Positions 32,989 to 41,265 of a stretch of DNA of 64,000 nucleotides are shown here, one piece after another. Position 1 is the first letter of the stretch. Each line of letters opens with the position of its first letter. Source of the stretch: an uncultured Bacteroidales bacterium. GTDB taxonomy: Bacteria > Bacteroidota > Bacteroidia > Bacteroidales > F082. The DNA lies in NCBI GenBank assembly GCA_946408345.1, contig CAMJRR010000006.1:50585-114584 (forward strand). The letters run 5' to 3'. The position numbers were made by a program, and so were the translations under genes. The notes under the pieces are model-generated. The model was not told the DNA's origin and did not search any database. It saw only the letters and a list, made by a program, of their open reading frames with translations.

Positions 32989-35535
32989 ATGAAATTTTTA
33001 CGTTATTTGATTCTAGTTTGTGTTGCTGTCATTGGCGGAACTCTTTTTGCCCAAAGCCAAAGGGAATTGGGAGAGCTTATGCGGGAACGCAACGAATATT
33101 ATTTTTTCCTCAGTGTTGAACAATCCGCTGAGATACAAGCCATCAGCAATCTCTGCTCGATAGACGGCACAGATGGTCATATAGTGGTTTGTTATGCCAA
33201 CCAACAACAGTACGACAAACTGTTACAGGCAGGCTACCAGCCTGACCTTCAAACGCCTCCCTCGTTACGCGAGGAAGCCAGAATGTGGGACGGCAACCGT
33301 GCAACATACGAGTGGGACAGTTATCCGACCTACAGCCAGTACCAATCTATGATGGAAGCCTTTCCTGTATCCGCAGTCGACGGCAGAACCTGCACTTTGA
33401 TGACCCTCGGCACACTTTCTTCAGGTCGCAAAATTATGGGTGTCCGCATTAATAATGGCGACTCCGAGGGCAAACCGAAGTTCCTTTACAGTTCCACCAT
33501 CCATGGCGATGAGACTACAGGTTGGATTTTGATGCTTCGCCTTATCGACGAGCTTTGCACCAGTATGGATAGCCGTATCGTCAACTTGGTGAACAACCTT
33601 GACATTTTCATTTTCCCAAACGCCAACCCCGACGGCACCTATTATGGAGGTGACAACAACGTGACCGGCGCAAGACGTTACAATGCCAATGGAGTTGATA
33701 TGAACCGAAACTATCCCGATCCCCACGGGAGCGAACATCCTGATAATGAGGAATACCAAACTGAAACACAGTGGTTTATGCAGCTCGCCGAAAATTACTC
33801 ATTCGTGATGGCTGCAAACTATCATGGTGGCTCCGAGGTGATGAATTATCCTTGGGACAACACATACACTCTTCATGCGGATGACGCTTGGTGGCAGTAT
33901 GTCTCAAGGGAATATGCCGACTTGGCCCAATCAGTCAATTCAAGCTATATGACCGATGAGAACAATGGTATCACCAACGGTGCCCAGTGGTACACGATTG
34001 GAGGTGGCCGTCAGGATTATATGAATGGCTATCGCCAGTGCCGTGAAATCACCATTGAGTGTTCCACCGTAAAAAATCCAAGTGCCTCAGAACTGCCGAG
34101 TTTCTGGAACTACAACCACAACGCTATGCTGACCTATATGGAGGAATGCCTCAACGGTGTGCATGGCTTCGTATATGATGCTGCGACAAATCAACCTCTT
34201 GAGGGTGTGACCGTCAAAGTGGAAAACCACGACGACAATTATTCTTTTGTGAGTACACATGAGGCGGGCGATTTTCATCGTCCTATCAAAGGGGGCAGCT
34301 ATACTTTCGTTTTCCACAAAACAGGTTACTATCCACAATCCGTTGATGTAACCATAACAGATGGCCATAGAGTTGACCTTGAACCCATTTATCTTGAGTT
34401 TGGATATGAAGAACCCGAGGAGCCCGAGGCTATTACGATGCAGAACGGCACAGTAGAAACCTGTAATGCCTTGTTCTATGACTCTGGTGGACAGAATGGA
34501 GGTTACGGCAACAACCTCACCTATACTATGACTTTCAACCCTTCAAGCGAAGGGGCTAAAATCAGCGTCAATTTCAGTGAATTCAACACGGAATCGAATT
34601 ATGATTTCCTGTATGTTTATGACGGTACATCCACTTCTGCCACATTAATCGGTCAATATTCTGGAACGACAAGTCCTGGCGCATTTACTGCCACTAATTC
34701 TGCTGGTGCCCTTACATTTAAGTTCACATCAGACTCTTATGTGAATGCATCCGGTTGGGTTGCCACGGTTTCTTGTGTATATCCTGAACGCACCATCATT
34801 GCCCTTGTTGAACCTGTCGAAGGTGGCACCGTTGATGGAGCAGGCACTTACACCCAAAATGAAATCTGCACTCTGACCGCCACGGCCAACGAGGGCTACA
34901 CCTTCGTCAATTGGACAGAGGACGGTGAGGAAGTCTCAACCGATGCCTCCTACAGTTTTGAGGTCACGGGGGACAGGGCCTTGGTGGCCAACTTCGAAGA
35001 GGACAATGCCATGGTCACCCAGAGCACGACATTCGGGGCAGGCTGGAACTGGTGGACACCGAATGTGGGTCTCGATGGAGCGGAGCTGTTGTCGCAACTC
35101 AAGTCGGCATTGGGCAACAATGGAGTCAAGATTATGGCCCAGGACGGAAGGTCCGTGACCAATTCATCCCATGGGTGGGGAGCTGGCAGCCTTACTTCGC
35201 TCGAGGTGGGCTCGATGTACATGGTCCAGACCACGTCGTCGTGCAACTTCACGGTGGAAGGTCCGGCCGTCAATCCGGCCAGCCAAAACGTGACCGTAAA
35301 GCCCGGCAACAACTGGATTGGGTTCTTCGGTACGGAAGCGGTGCCTGTGAACACAGCCTTGTCCAATCTTACGGCCACCACTGGAGATGCCATCACAGCA
35401 CAGGACGGCAGTTCGGCTACCTATACCTCACACGGTTGGGGTGGGACGCTTAAAAACCTAGTCCCTGGCGAGGCATACATCTACAACTCCAAAGCCTCTT
35501 CAGACAAAACATTCATTTTCCAGACAGTTAAGTAG
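32989..35535 (+). CDS. secreted M14 zinc carboxypeptidase with CUB-like and repeat domains
   Basis: 848-aa protein; I start at ATG 32989 because it gives a clean signal peptide (MKFLRYLILVCVAV...LFAQ), whereas a longer in-frame start at 32872 does not. The M14 domain is at about 110-390: zinc ligands H172 and E175 (IHGDE), H279 (NYHGG), R240 (DMNRNYPD), and catalytic Glu near 357 (ITIEC). A carboxypeptidase-regulatory-like domain follows at about 393-470, a CUB-like domain at about 495-605, one InlB-type repeat, and the tandem aromatic C-terminal domain. It would trim C-terminal residues and could follow the proteases in the same cassette. Confidence 0.88.
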   Translation: MKFLRYLILVCVAVIGGTLFAQSQRELGELMRERNEYYFFLSVEQSAEIQAISNLCSIDGTDGHIVVCYANQQQYDKLLQAGYQPDLQTPPSLREEARMWDGNRATYEWDSYPTYSQYQSMMEAFPVSAVDGRTCTLMTLGTLSSGRKIMGVRINNGDSEGKPKFLYSSTIHGDETTGWILMLRLIDELCTSMDSRIVNLVNNLDIFIFPNANPDGTYYGGDNNVTGARRYNANGVDMNRNYPDPHGSEHPDNEEYQTETQWFMQLAENYSFVMAANYHGGSEVMNYPWDNTYTLHADDAWWQYVSREYADLAQSVNSSYMTDENNGITNGAQWYTIGGGRQDYMNGYRQCREITIECSTVKNPSASELPSFWNYNHNAMLTYMEECLNGVHGFVYDAATNQPLEGVTVKVENHDDNYSFVSTHEAGDFHRPIKGGSYTFVFHKTGYYPQSVDVTITDGHRVDLEPIYLEFGYEEPEEPEAITMQNGTVETCNALFYDSGGQNGGYGNNLTYTMTFNPSSEGAKISVNFSEFNTESNYDFLYVYDGTSTSATLIGQYSGTTSPGAFTATNSAGALTFKFTSDSYVNASGWVATVSCVYPERTIIALVEPVEGGTVDGAGTYTQNEICTLTATANEGYTFVNWTEDGEEVSTDASYSFEVTGDRALVANFEEDNAMVTQSTTFGAGWNWWTPNVGLDGAELLSQLKSALGNNGVKIMAQDGRSVTNSSHGWGAGSLTSLEVGSMYMVQTTSSCNFTVEGPAVNPASQNVTVKPGNNWIGFFGTEAVPVNTALSNLTATTGDAITAQDGSSATYTSHGWGGTLKNLVPGEAYIYNSKASSDKTFIFQTVK
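34866..35501 (+). repeat. near-identical cassette-end repeat, copy in the carboxypeptidase gene
   Basis: A 636-base segment shared with 40483-41118 in the Rgp-like gene, with no difference that I found. Its inner 495 bases (35005-35499) also match 36978-37472 in the deiminase gene, where I see one synonymous change. Confidence 0.9.
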
Positions 35536-35561
35536 TAAGTTCGCTATTTAATTTTATTACA

Positions 35562-37511
35562 ATGAAGCGCATAATAATACTTATAGTTTGTTTGTTGACT
35601 TGGACCATTACCTTTGCCCAAGACACAAAGAAACCTGATTGGAAAAAGCTCCACTATCTCTCTGAGGAAGAGATGCTTTCAGGTGAGAAAAGTACACTAT
35701 TTAATGAGACTAACCCACCGAGCGGCACTGTCCGTTTTCCTGCAGAGTTCGAACCTATGCAAGCTGTGACCATTCGTTATCCATTGGGTATCCCTACCAG
35801 CCTCGTGAAACAACTGTCGGAACGTACCAAGGTATACTGTATCGTCAGCAGCTCCTACGAGAGTCAAGCAAGAAACACCTTCCAAGCTGCGGGCTGCAAC
35901 ATGAGCAACATCACCTATTATAATATGACAACTGACTCATATTGGGTGCGCGACTATGGCCCGTGGTACATCTTCAACGATTTGGAACCCGCCATTGTGG
36001 ACAACGTATATAACCGTCCCCGTGATAATGACAATCTGGTACCTATCAATATGGGGCAGCTGTTGGGTCTAACCGTCTACGGTATGAACCTGACCCATAC
36101 GGGTGGCAACATGATGGAAGACGGTCGTGGGGTAGGGGTCTCCGACAATCTCATATTGCAAGAAAACAGCAACAACGAGACTAATGTCCGCAACAAGATG
36201 CGGAGCTACCTTGGCATCGACCCTTATCATATCACCATTGACCCGCAGGGTGACTATATCGCGCATGTGGATTGTTGGGGCAAGTTGCTGGCTCCCGACA
36301 AAATCCTCATTGCCCAGTTGCCTCCCACAAACAGCCAATACGATGAATATGAAGAAGTGGCTGATTTCTTCGCAAACACCAATTGCTGCTGGGGTTATCC
36401 CTATAAGGTGTTTCGTGTGTATGAGCCTGGTGGGTACACGTTAGCTCCATATACAAATAGCTTGATTGTCAACAAGACAGTCTTCGTTCCTATGGGAAGT
36501 AATAGTACCCATAACAACAATGCGTTAGCAGTGTATCAGGATGCTTTGCCAGGCTACGAAATCATTGGAGTTACTGGAGCAAGCAACACTCCTTGGGAAA
36601 ACACCGATGCCCTTCATTGCCGTACTCGCGGTGTTATGGATTTCGATATGCTGTTTGTGGATCACCGCAATGTTATTTTCGGCGAACAGCCTATGCAGGA
36701 CTCCATTGCCATCACTTCCAAGTTCATTGCATACAGCGGTGAAAATTTAAAGCAGGATTCCCTTCTGGTATACTACAGTATCGACGGCAATGCCTACCAA
36801 TCCACCTGTATGACTGCTACGGGCAATCCGTATGAATATGTTGGCTATATCAAAGGCTATCAATATGGTTCATCCGTAGATTATTATGTTTTCGGTGCAG
36901 ATGAGTCGGGACACCGCTATTCGCAACCGAGTCTTGGTGCTGTGGAGCCTCATCACTTCACCATTGAGGAAAGCACGAATGCCATGGTCACCCAGAGCAC
37001 GACATTCGGGGCAGGCTGGAACTGGTGGACACCGAATGTGGGTCTCGATGGAGCGGAGCTGTTGTCGCAACTCAAGTCGGCATTGGGCAACAATGGAGTC
37101 AAGATTATGGCCCAGGACGGAAGGTCCGTGACCAATTCATCCCATGGGTGGGGAGCTGGCAGCCTTACTTCGCTCGAGGTGGGCTCGATGTACATGGTCC
37201 AGACCACGTCGTCGTGCAACTTCACGGTGGAAGGTCCGGCCGTCAATCCGGCCAGCCAAAACGTGACCGTAAAGCCCGGCAACAACTGGATTGGGTTCTT
37301 CGGTACGGAAGCGGTGCCTGTGAACACAGCCTTGTCCAATCTTACGGCCACCACTGGAGATGCCATCACAGCACAGGACGGCAGTTCGGCTACCTATACC
37401 TCACACGGTTGGGGTGGGACGCTTAAAAACCTTGTCCCTGGCGAGGCATACATCTACAACTCCAAAGCCTCTGTTAGCAAGACCTTTATTTTCTATTCAA
37501 ACAACAAGTAA
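35562..37511 (+). CDS. PPAD-like secreted peptidylarginine deiminase
   Basis: 649-aa protein with a signal peptide (residues 1-19) and a PAD_porph domain (about 45-400). Residues known from P. gingivalis PPAD appear at almost the same numbers: D131 (WVRDYGP; PPAD D130), H235 and D237 (HVDCWG; 236 and 238), N299 (YTNSL; 297) and C353 (LHCRTRG; 351). R152 and R154 (NRPR), which hold the substrate C-terminal carboxylate in PPAD, are both kept, suggesting C-terminal arginine as substrate. An Ig-like domain (about 400-475) and the tandem aromatic domain follow. It lies between the carboxypeptidase and Rgp-like genes. Agmatine deiminase is the main alternative, but the signal peptide, extra domains and Arg pair argue against it. 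Confidence 0.88.
   Translation: MKRIIILIVCLLTWTITFAQDTKKPDWKKLHYLSEEEMLSGEKSTLFNETNPPSGTVRFPAEFEPMQAVTIRYPLGIPTSLVKQLSERTKVYCIVSSSYESQARNTFQAAGCNMSNITYYNMTTDSYWVRDYGPWYIFNDLEPAIVDNVYNRPRDNDNLVPINMGQLLGLTVYGMNLTHTGGNMMEDGRGVGVSDNLILQENSNNETNVRNKMRSYLGIDPYHITIDPQGDYIAHVDCWGKLLAPDKILIAQLPPTNSQYDEYEEVADFFANTNCCWGYPYKVFRVYEPGGYTLAPYTNSLIVNKTVFVPMGSNSTHNNNALAVYQDALPGYEIIGVTGASNTPWENTDALHCRTRGVMDFDMLFVDHRNVIFGEQPMQDSIAITSKFIAYSGENLKQDSLLVYYSIDGNAYQSTCMTATGNPYEYVGYIKGYQYGSSVDYYVFGADESGHRYSQPSLGAVEPHHFTIEESTNAMVTQSTTFGAGWNWWTPNVGLDGAELLSQLKSALGNNGVKIMAQDGRSVTNSSHGWGAGSLTSLEVGSMYMVQTTSSCNFTVEGPAVNPASQNVTVKPGNNWIGFFGTEAVPVNTALSNLTATTGDAITAQDGSSATYTSHGWGGTLKNLVPGEAYIYNSKASVSKTFIFYSNNK
36978..37472 (+). 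repeat. near-identical cassette-end repeat, copy in the deiminase gene
   Basis: 495 bases matching 35005-35499 and 40622-41116. The single difference I noticed is CTT versus CTA, synonymous Leu. Confidence 0.9.
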
Positions 37512-37561
37512 AACGAATAAAATAGTAATTTAATTAATATTAACTAACAAGATTTAACGCA

Positions 37562-40500
37562 ATGAAAAAAAGTTTAGCAACCTTAGTGCTATTGGTTCTC
37601 AGCGTTGTGGCCTTTGCCCAATTGCAATCCACGCCACAATGGATAGGAGTCCTTAGCGACCAACCTGAGACCTTCAGTATTCAGCTTATCTCATCGACGG
37701 AGAACAGCATTCAGGTGAATGTACAAGTTCCCGGCTTTTACACAACGAATGTGACCACCCCAAGGGGCGAAGCCAAGATTATCTCCACCCCCAAATCTGT
37801 CAGTACAGCTCAGGCAGGCGAACCAAATGTCCCAATGACGGGTATCCCGGTGATGATTGGTGACCAAGCCCGTATGAATATCCGAGTCCTCGATGCGCAA
37901 TATATGGACTTCGAAGACATAGAAGTAGCTCCCTCGAAAGGCGATTTCAGCCGTCAGATTGACCCTGCCACCGTGCCTTACACCTACGGTGAGTGCTACA
38001 ACCAAGATGCTTTCTTCCCAGCCAACAATGTGGGTCTTTATGATCCTTACATCATCCGTGACTTCCGTGGACAAAATATGGTGGTCTATCCTTTTGCCTA
38101 CAATCCGATTAGCAAGACACTCCGTGTGTACTACAACATGACCGTGGAGATGTACAAAGTGGACGACAACGGTGAAAACACGATGCCAGCCCGCAAGAGC
38201 AACACCATCAAAATGGATCCTGACTTCAAGAGTGTCTACCAACATCACTTCATCAACTACGAGGCCAGTTTGGCCAAGTACACACCCGTTGACGAGGAAG
38301 GCGACCTGCTCATCATTTGCTACAGCAGTTTCATCAATTCGATGACAGATTTCGTCAATTGGAAGAAGACCCGTGGCGTGAATACCACCATTGTCAATGC
38401 GAGTACGGCTGGTTCCACCTATTCAGACATTAAGAGTTATATCCAAAGCCAATACAATGCCAACAACAACTTGACCCATGTGCTGCTCGTCGGTGATGTG
38501 GCCCAGATTCCTGGTTATACCTTCTCTAGCTCTAGTGGCTACAAAGGAGATAACCCTTATGGTCAAATTGTTGGCAATGACACTTACAACGATGTTTTTA
38601 TAGGTCGTTTCTCTGCCCAGAACACGACCCAGGTTAACACCCAGGTCCAAAAAGTCATCACATATGAACGTGATTTGACTACCTCTGACACTTGGCTTAA
38701 TAAAGGCTTGGGGGTCAGTACCACTGAAGGTAGCGGCGGCCATTACAATGAGGATGACTACCAGCATATCGAAAACCTTCGGACTGATCTTATAAACTAT
38801 GGATATTCAACGGTATATCAAGAGTATTACAGTGTTAGCGGCTATTCTTCAACAACCCAACAGATTAGTACCCGTATCAACAGCGGTGTCGGTATCATCA
38901 ATTACTGCAATCATGGAAGCCAGACTGCTTGGCAATCGCACTCTCCGTACTATTCAAATTCTTATGTCAGTGCCTTGACCAATAGCAATAAACTGCCATT
39001 CATTTTCTCAGTGGCTTGCTTAAATGGCCAGTATGACTATTCCAGCGACTGCTTCGCAGAGACTTGGATGCGCGCCACCAACAATAACCAACCTACAGGT
39101 GCTATCGGAGGCATGTTCTCCTACATCTCTCAACCTTGGATTCCTCCTATGTGGGCCCAAGACGAGTTTGTAGACATTCTCGTTGAGAGCTATAGCAACA
39201 ACAAGAAACACACTTTTGGCGGTGCAGCCATTAATAGCATTATGGCCATTTTTGACCATTATAGTTCTACTTCTGGCGATGGTTACAATACATACCAAGC
39301 ATGGATCCTTTATGGCGACCCGAGTATGATGCTCCGCACCAAGACTCCACAGGCCATGACTGTTACCCATAACGGCAACATTAATTTAGGAGCTTCATCT
39401 TATACGGTCAATGTCAGCAATGGCAATGGTGCCTTAGCCACCATCACCGATGCCAGTCATAACATCTTGGGCAAGGCCACAGTGAGCAACGGCACAGCCA
39501 CTATTAGTCTCAATAGCAGCAACCTTACCACTGGAACCGAGCTGACACTTTGTGTGTTCGGTTATAATAAGGTGACTTACCTCGGCACCATCGAGGTGGT
39601 TGGCGGCTCATTCGACATCGCCGTCAGTGCCAATCCCTCAGAAGGCGGTACCGTCAGTGGCACAGGCACCTATAGTTATGGTGAGTCCTGCACAGTGACC
39701 GCCACGGCCAACGAAGGCTACACCTTTGTTAATTGGATGGAAAACAACGAAGTTGTCTCCACGGAGGCCACCTACAGTTTTGCGGTAACTAATGACAGAG
39801 CTTTGGTGGCCAACTTCAACCTGAACAGCTATTTGGTGATAGCAGCCCCCAATCCAGTCGAAGGCGGCACCGTCGCCATCGTCGGCATTGACAACGGAGG
39901 CCCGAACGAGGTCGTCTACGACTTCGAGGACGGCACCTCGCAAGGCTGGACCGTCCTACAAGGCCCCGACAGCGACTCACCGAACAATTGGATGCACTGC
40001 ACGGCTTACACCATGTTTGACTTTGCCACCGGACACGGCCACAACTCGAATGGCTTTATGCTTTCCGAATCTTACATCTACGACAGCCCCAACAGCGGCA
40101 TTGGCGTCAATCCCGACAACTACCTCGTTTCCCCGAGGATACCGCTTGGCGGCAGCATCACCTTCTGGGCCACCAACGTAGACGATGGCTTTGGGGAGGA
40201 ACATTTCGCCGTGGCTGTCTCGACAGACAGCAACACTGACGCCAGCGACTTCACGGTTGTCGAGGAATGGACATTGCTGGCAGAGAAGACGGGTGTCACA
40301 CGTAACATCAATGACGGCGTATGGCACGAGTACACGGCGGACTTGAGCTCGTTCAGCGGTATGGGCTATGTGGCCATCCGCCACTTCAACTGCTTCGAGC
40401 AGTGGATACTTTGTGTCGACGACATCACCATCGTGGAAGGCTACACGGGCATCTGTAGCGCCACCTACAGCCACGGTGAGTCCTGCACTCTGACCGCCAC

Positions 40501-41152
40501 GGCCAACGAGGGCTACACCTTCGTCAATTGGACAGAGGACGGTGAGGAAGTCTCAACCGATGCCTCCTACAGTTTTGAGGTCACGGGGGACAGGGCCTTG
40601 GTGGCCAACTTCGAAGAGGACAATGCCATGGTCACCCAGAGCACGACATTCGGGGCAGGCTGGAACTGGTGGACACCGAATGTGGGTCTCGATGGAGCGG
40701 AGCTGTTGTCGCAACTCAAGTCGGCATTGGGCAACAATGGAGTCAAGATTATGGCCCAGGACGGAAGGTCCGTGACCAATTCATCCCATGGGTGGGGAGC
40801 TGGCAGCCTTACTTCGCTCGAGGTGGGCTCGATGTACATGGTCCAGACCACGTCGTCGTGCAACTTCACGGTGGAAGGTCCGGCCGTCAATCCGGCCAGC
40901 CAAAACGTGACCGTAAAGCCCGGCAACAACTGGATTGGGTTCTTCGGTACGGAAGCGGTGCCTGTGAACACAGCCTTGTCCAATCTTACGGCCACCACTG
41001 GAGATGCCATCACAGCACAGGACGGCAGTTCGGCTACCTATACCTCACACGGTTGGGGTGGGACGCTTAAAAACCTAGTCCCTGGCGAGGCATACATCTA
41101 CAACTCCAAAGCCTCTTCGGACAAAACATTCATATTTTTCTCAGCAAAATGA
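37562..41152 (+). CDS. Rgp-like (arginine-gingipain-type) C25 cysteine protease
   Basis: 1196-aa secreted protein. Signal peptide 1-19, propeptide to about 230, C25 protease at about 240-600, an Ig-like domain to about 690. The catalytic pair is H451 (YCNHGSQTAW) and C486 (SVACLNG). D399 (DDYQH) matches in context RgpB D163, the arginine-specificity residue. The stretch ALTNSNKLPFIF is almost as in RgpB. InlB-type repeats, a cleaved-adhesin domain (about 775-955; DFEDGTSQGWTVLQG, NPDNYLVSPRI) and the tandem aromatic C-terminus follow. Last gene of the cassette. Cleavage after Arg would create substrates for the deiminase. Confidence 0.9.
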   Translation: MKKSLATLVLLVLSVVAFAQLQSTPQWIGVLSDQPETFSIQLISSTENSIQVNVQVPGFYTTNVTTPRGEAKIISTPKSVSTAQAGEPNVPMTGIPVMIGDQARMNIRVLDAQYMDFEDIEVAPSKGDFSRQIDPATVPYTYGECYNQDAFFPANNVGLYDPYIIRDFRGQNMVVYPFAYNPISKTLRVYYNMTVEMYKVDDNGENTMPARKSNTIKMDPDFKSVYQHHFINYEASLAKYTPVDEEGDLLIICYSSFINSMTDFVNWKKTRGVNTTIVNASTAGSTYSDIKSYIQSQYNANNNLTHVLLVGDVAQIPGYTFSSSSGYKGDNPYGQIVGNDTYNDVFIGRFSAQNTTQVNTQVQKVITYERDLTTSDTWLNKGLGVSTTEGSGGHYNEDDYQHIENLRTDLINYGYSTVYQEYYSVSGYSSTTQQISTRINSGVGIINYCNHGSQTAWQSHSPYYSNSYVSALTNSNKLPFIFSVACLNGQYDYSSDCFAETWMRATNNNQPTGAIGGMFSYISQPWIPPMWAQDEFVDILVESYSNNKKHTFGGAAINSIMAIFDHYSSTSGDGYNTYQAWILYGDPSMMLRTKTPQAMTVTHNGNINLGASSYTVNVSNGNGALATITDASHNILGKATVSNGTATISLNSSNLTTGTELTLCVFGYNKVTYLGTIEVVGGSFDIAVSANPSEGGTVSGTGTYSYGESCTVTATANEGYTFVNWMENNEVVSTEATYSFAVTNDRALVANFNLNSYLVIAAPNPVEGGTVAIVGIDNGGPNEVVYDFEDGTSQGWTVLQGPDSDSPNNWMHCTAYTMFDFATGHGHNSNGFMLSESYIYDSPNSGIGVNPDNYLVSPRIPLGGSITFWATNVDDGFGEEHFAVAVSTDSNTDASDFTVVEEWTLLAEKTGVTRNINDGVWHEYTADLSSFSGMGYVAIRHFNCFEQWILCVDDITIVEGYTGICSATYSHGESCTLTATANEGYTFVNWTEDGEEVSTDASYSFEVTGDRALVANFEEDNAMVTQSTTFGAGWNWWTPNVGLDGAELLSQLKSALGNNGVKIMAQDGRSVTNSSHGWGAGSLTSLEVGSMYMVQTTSSCNFTVEGPAVNPASQNVTVKPGNNWIGFFGTEAVPVNTALSNLTATTGDAITAQDGSSATYTSHGWGGTLKNLVPGEAYIYNSKASSDKTFIFFSAK
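40483..41118 (+). repeat. near-identical cassette-end repeat, copy in the Rgp-like gene
   Basis: 636 bases identical, as far as I can read, to 34866-35501. It covers one InlB-type repeat plus the tandem aromatic domain. Confidence 0.9.
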
Positions 41153-41201
41153 GAAAATCGAAAAATTTCGATAAAAATGTATTTCATTAAAAGAAATATC
41201 G

Positions 41202-41209
41202 TACCTTTG
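41202..41209 (+). promoter_or_regulatory. -7 box before the T9SS-tail protein gene
   Basis: TACCTTTG, exact TAnnTTTG, 56 bases before ATG 41266. It gives this gene its own transcription start apart from the cassette. Confidence 0.6.
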
Positions 41210-41265
41210 CACGCTCAAATCAAATGACAACTAACAATTTATAACTAAATTATAAAACAAAAAAA

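Noticed and set aside
35052..35453. Long open frames on other strands or frames inside the repeated C-terminal domain DNA
   Set aside because: They recur identically in all three copies only because the DNA is identical; they lack start signals and any domain.
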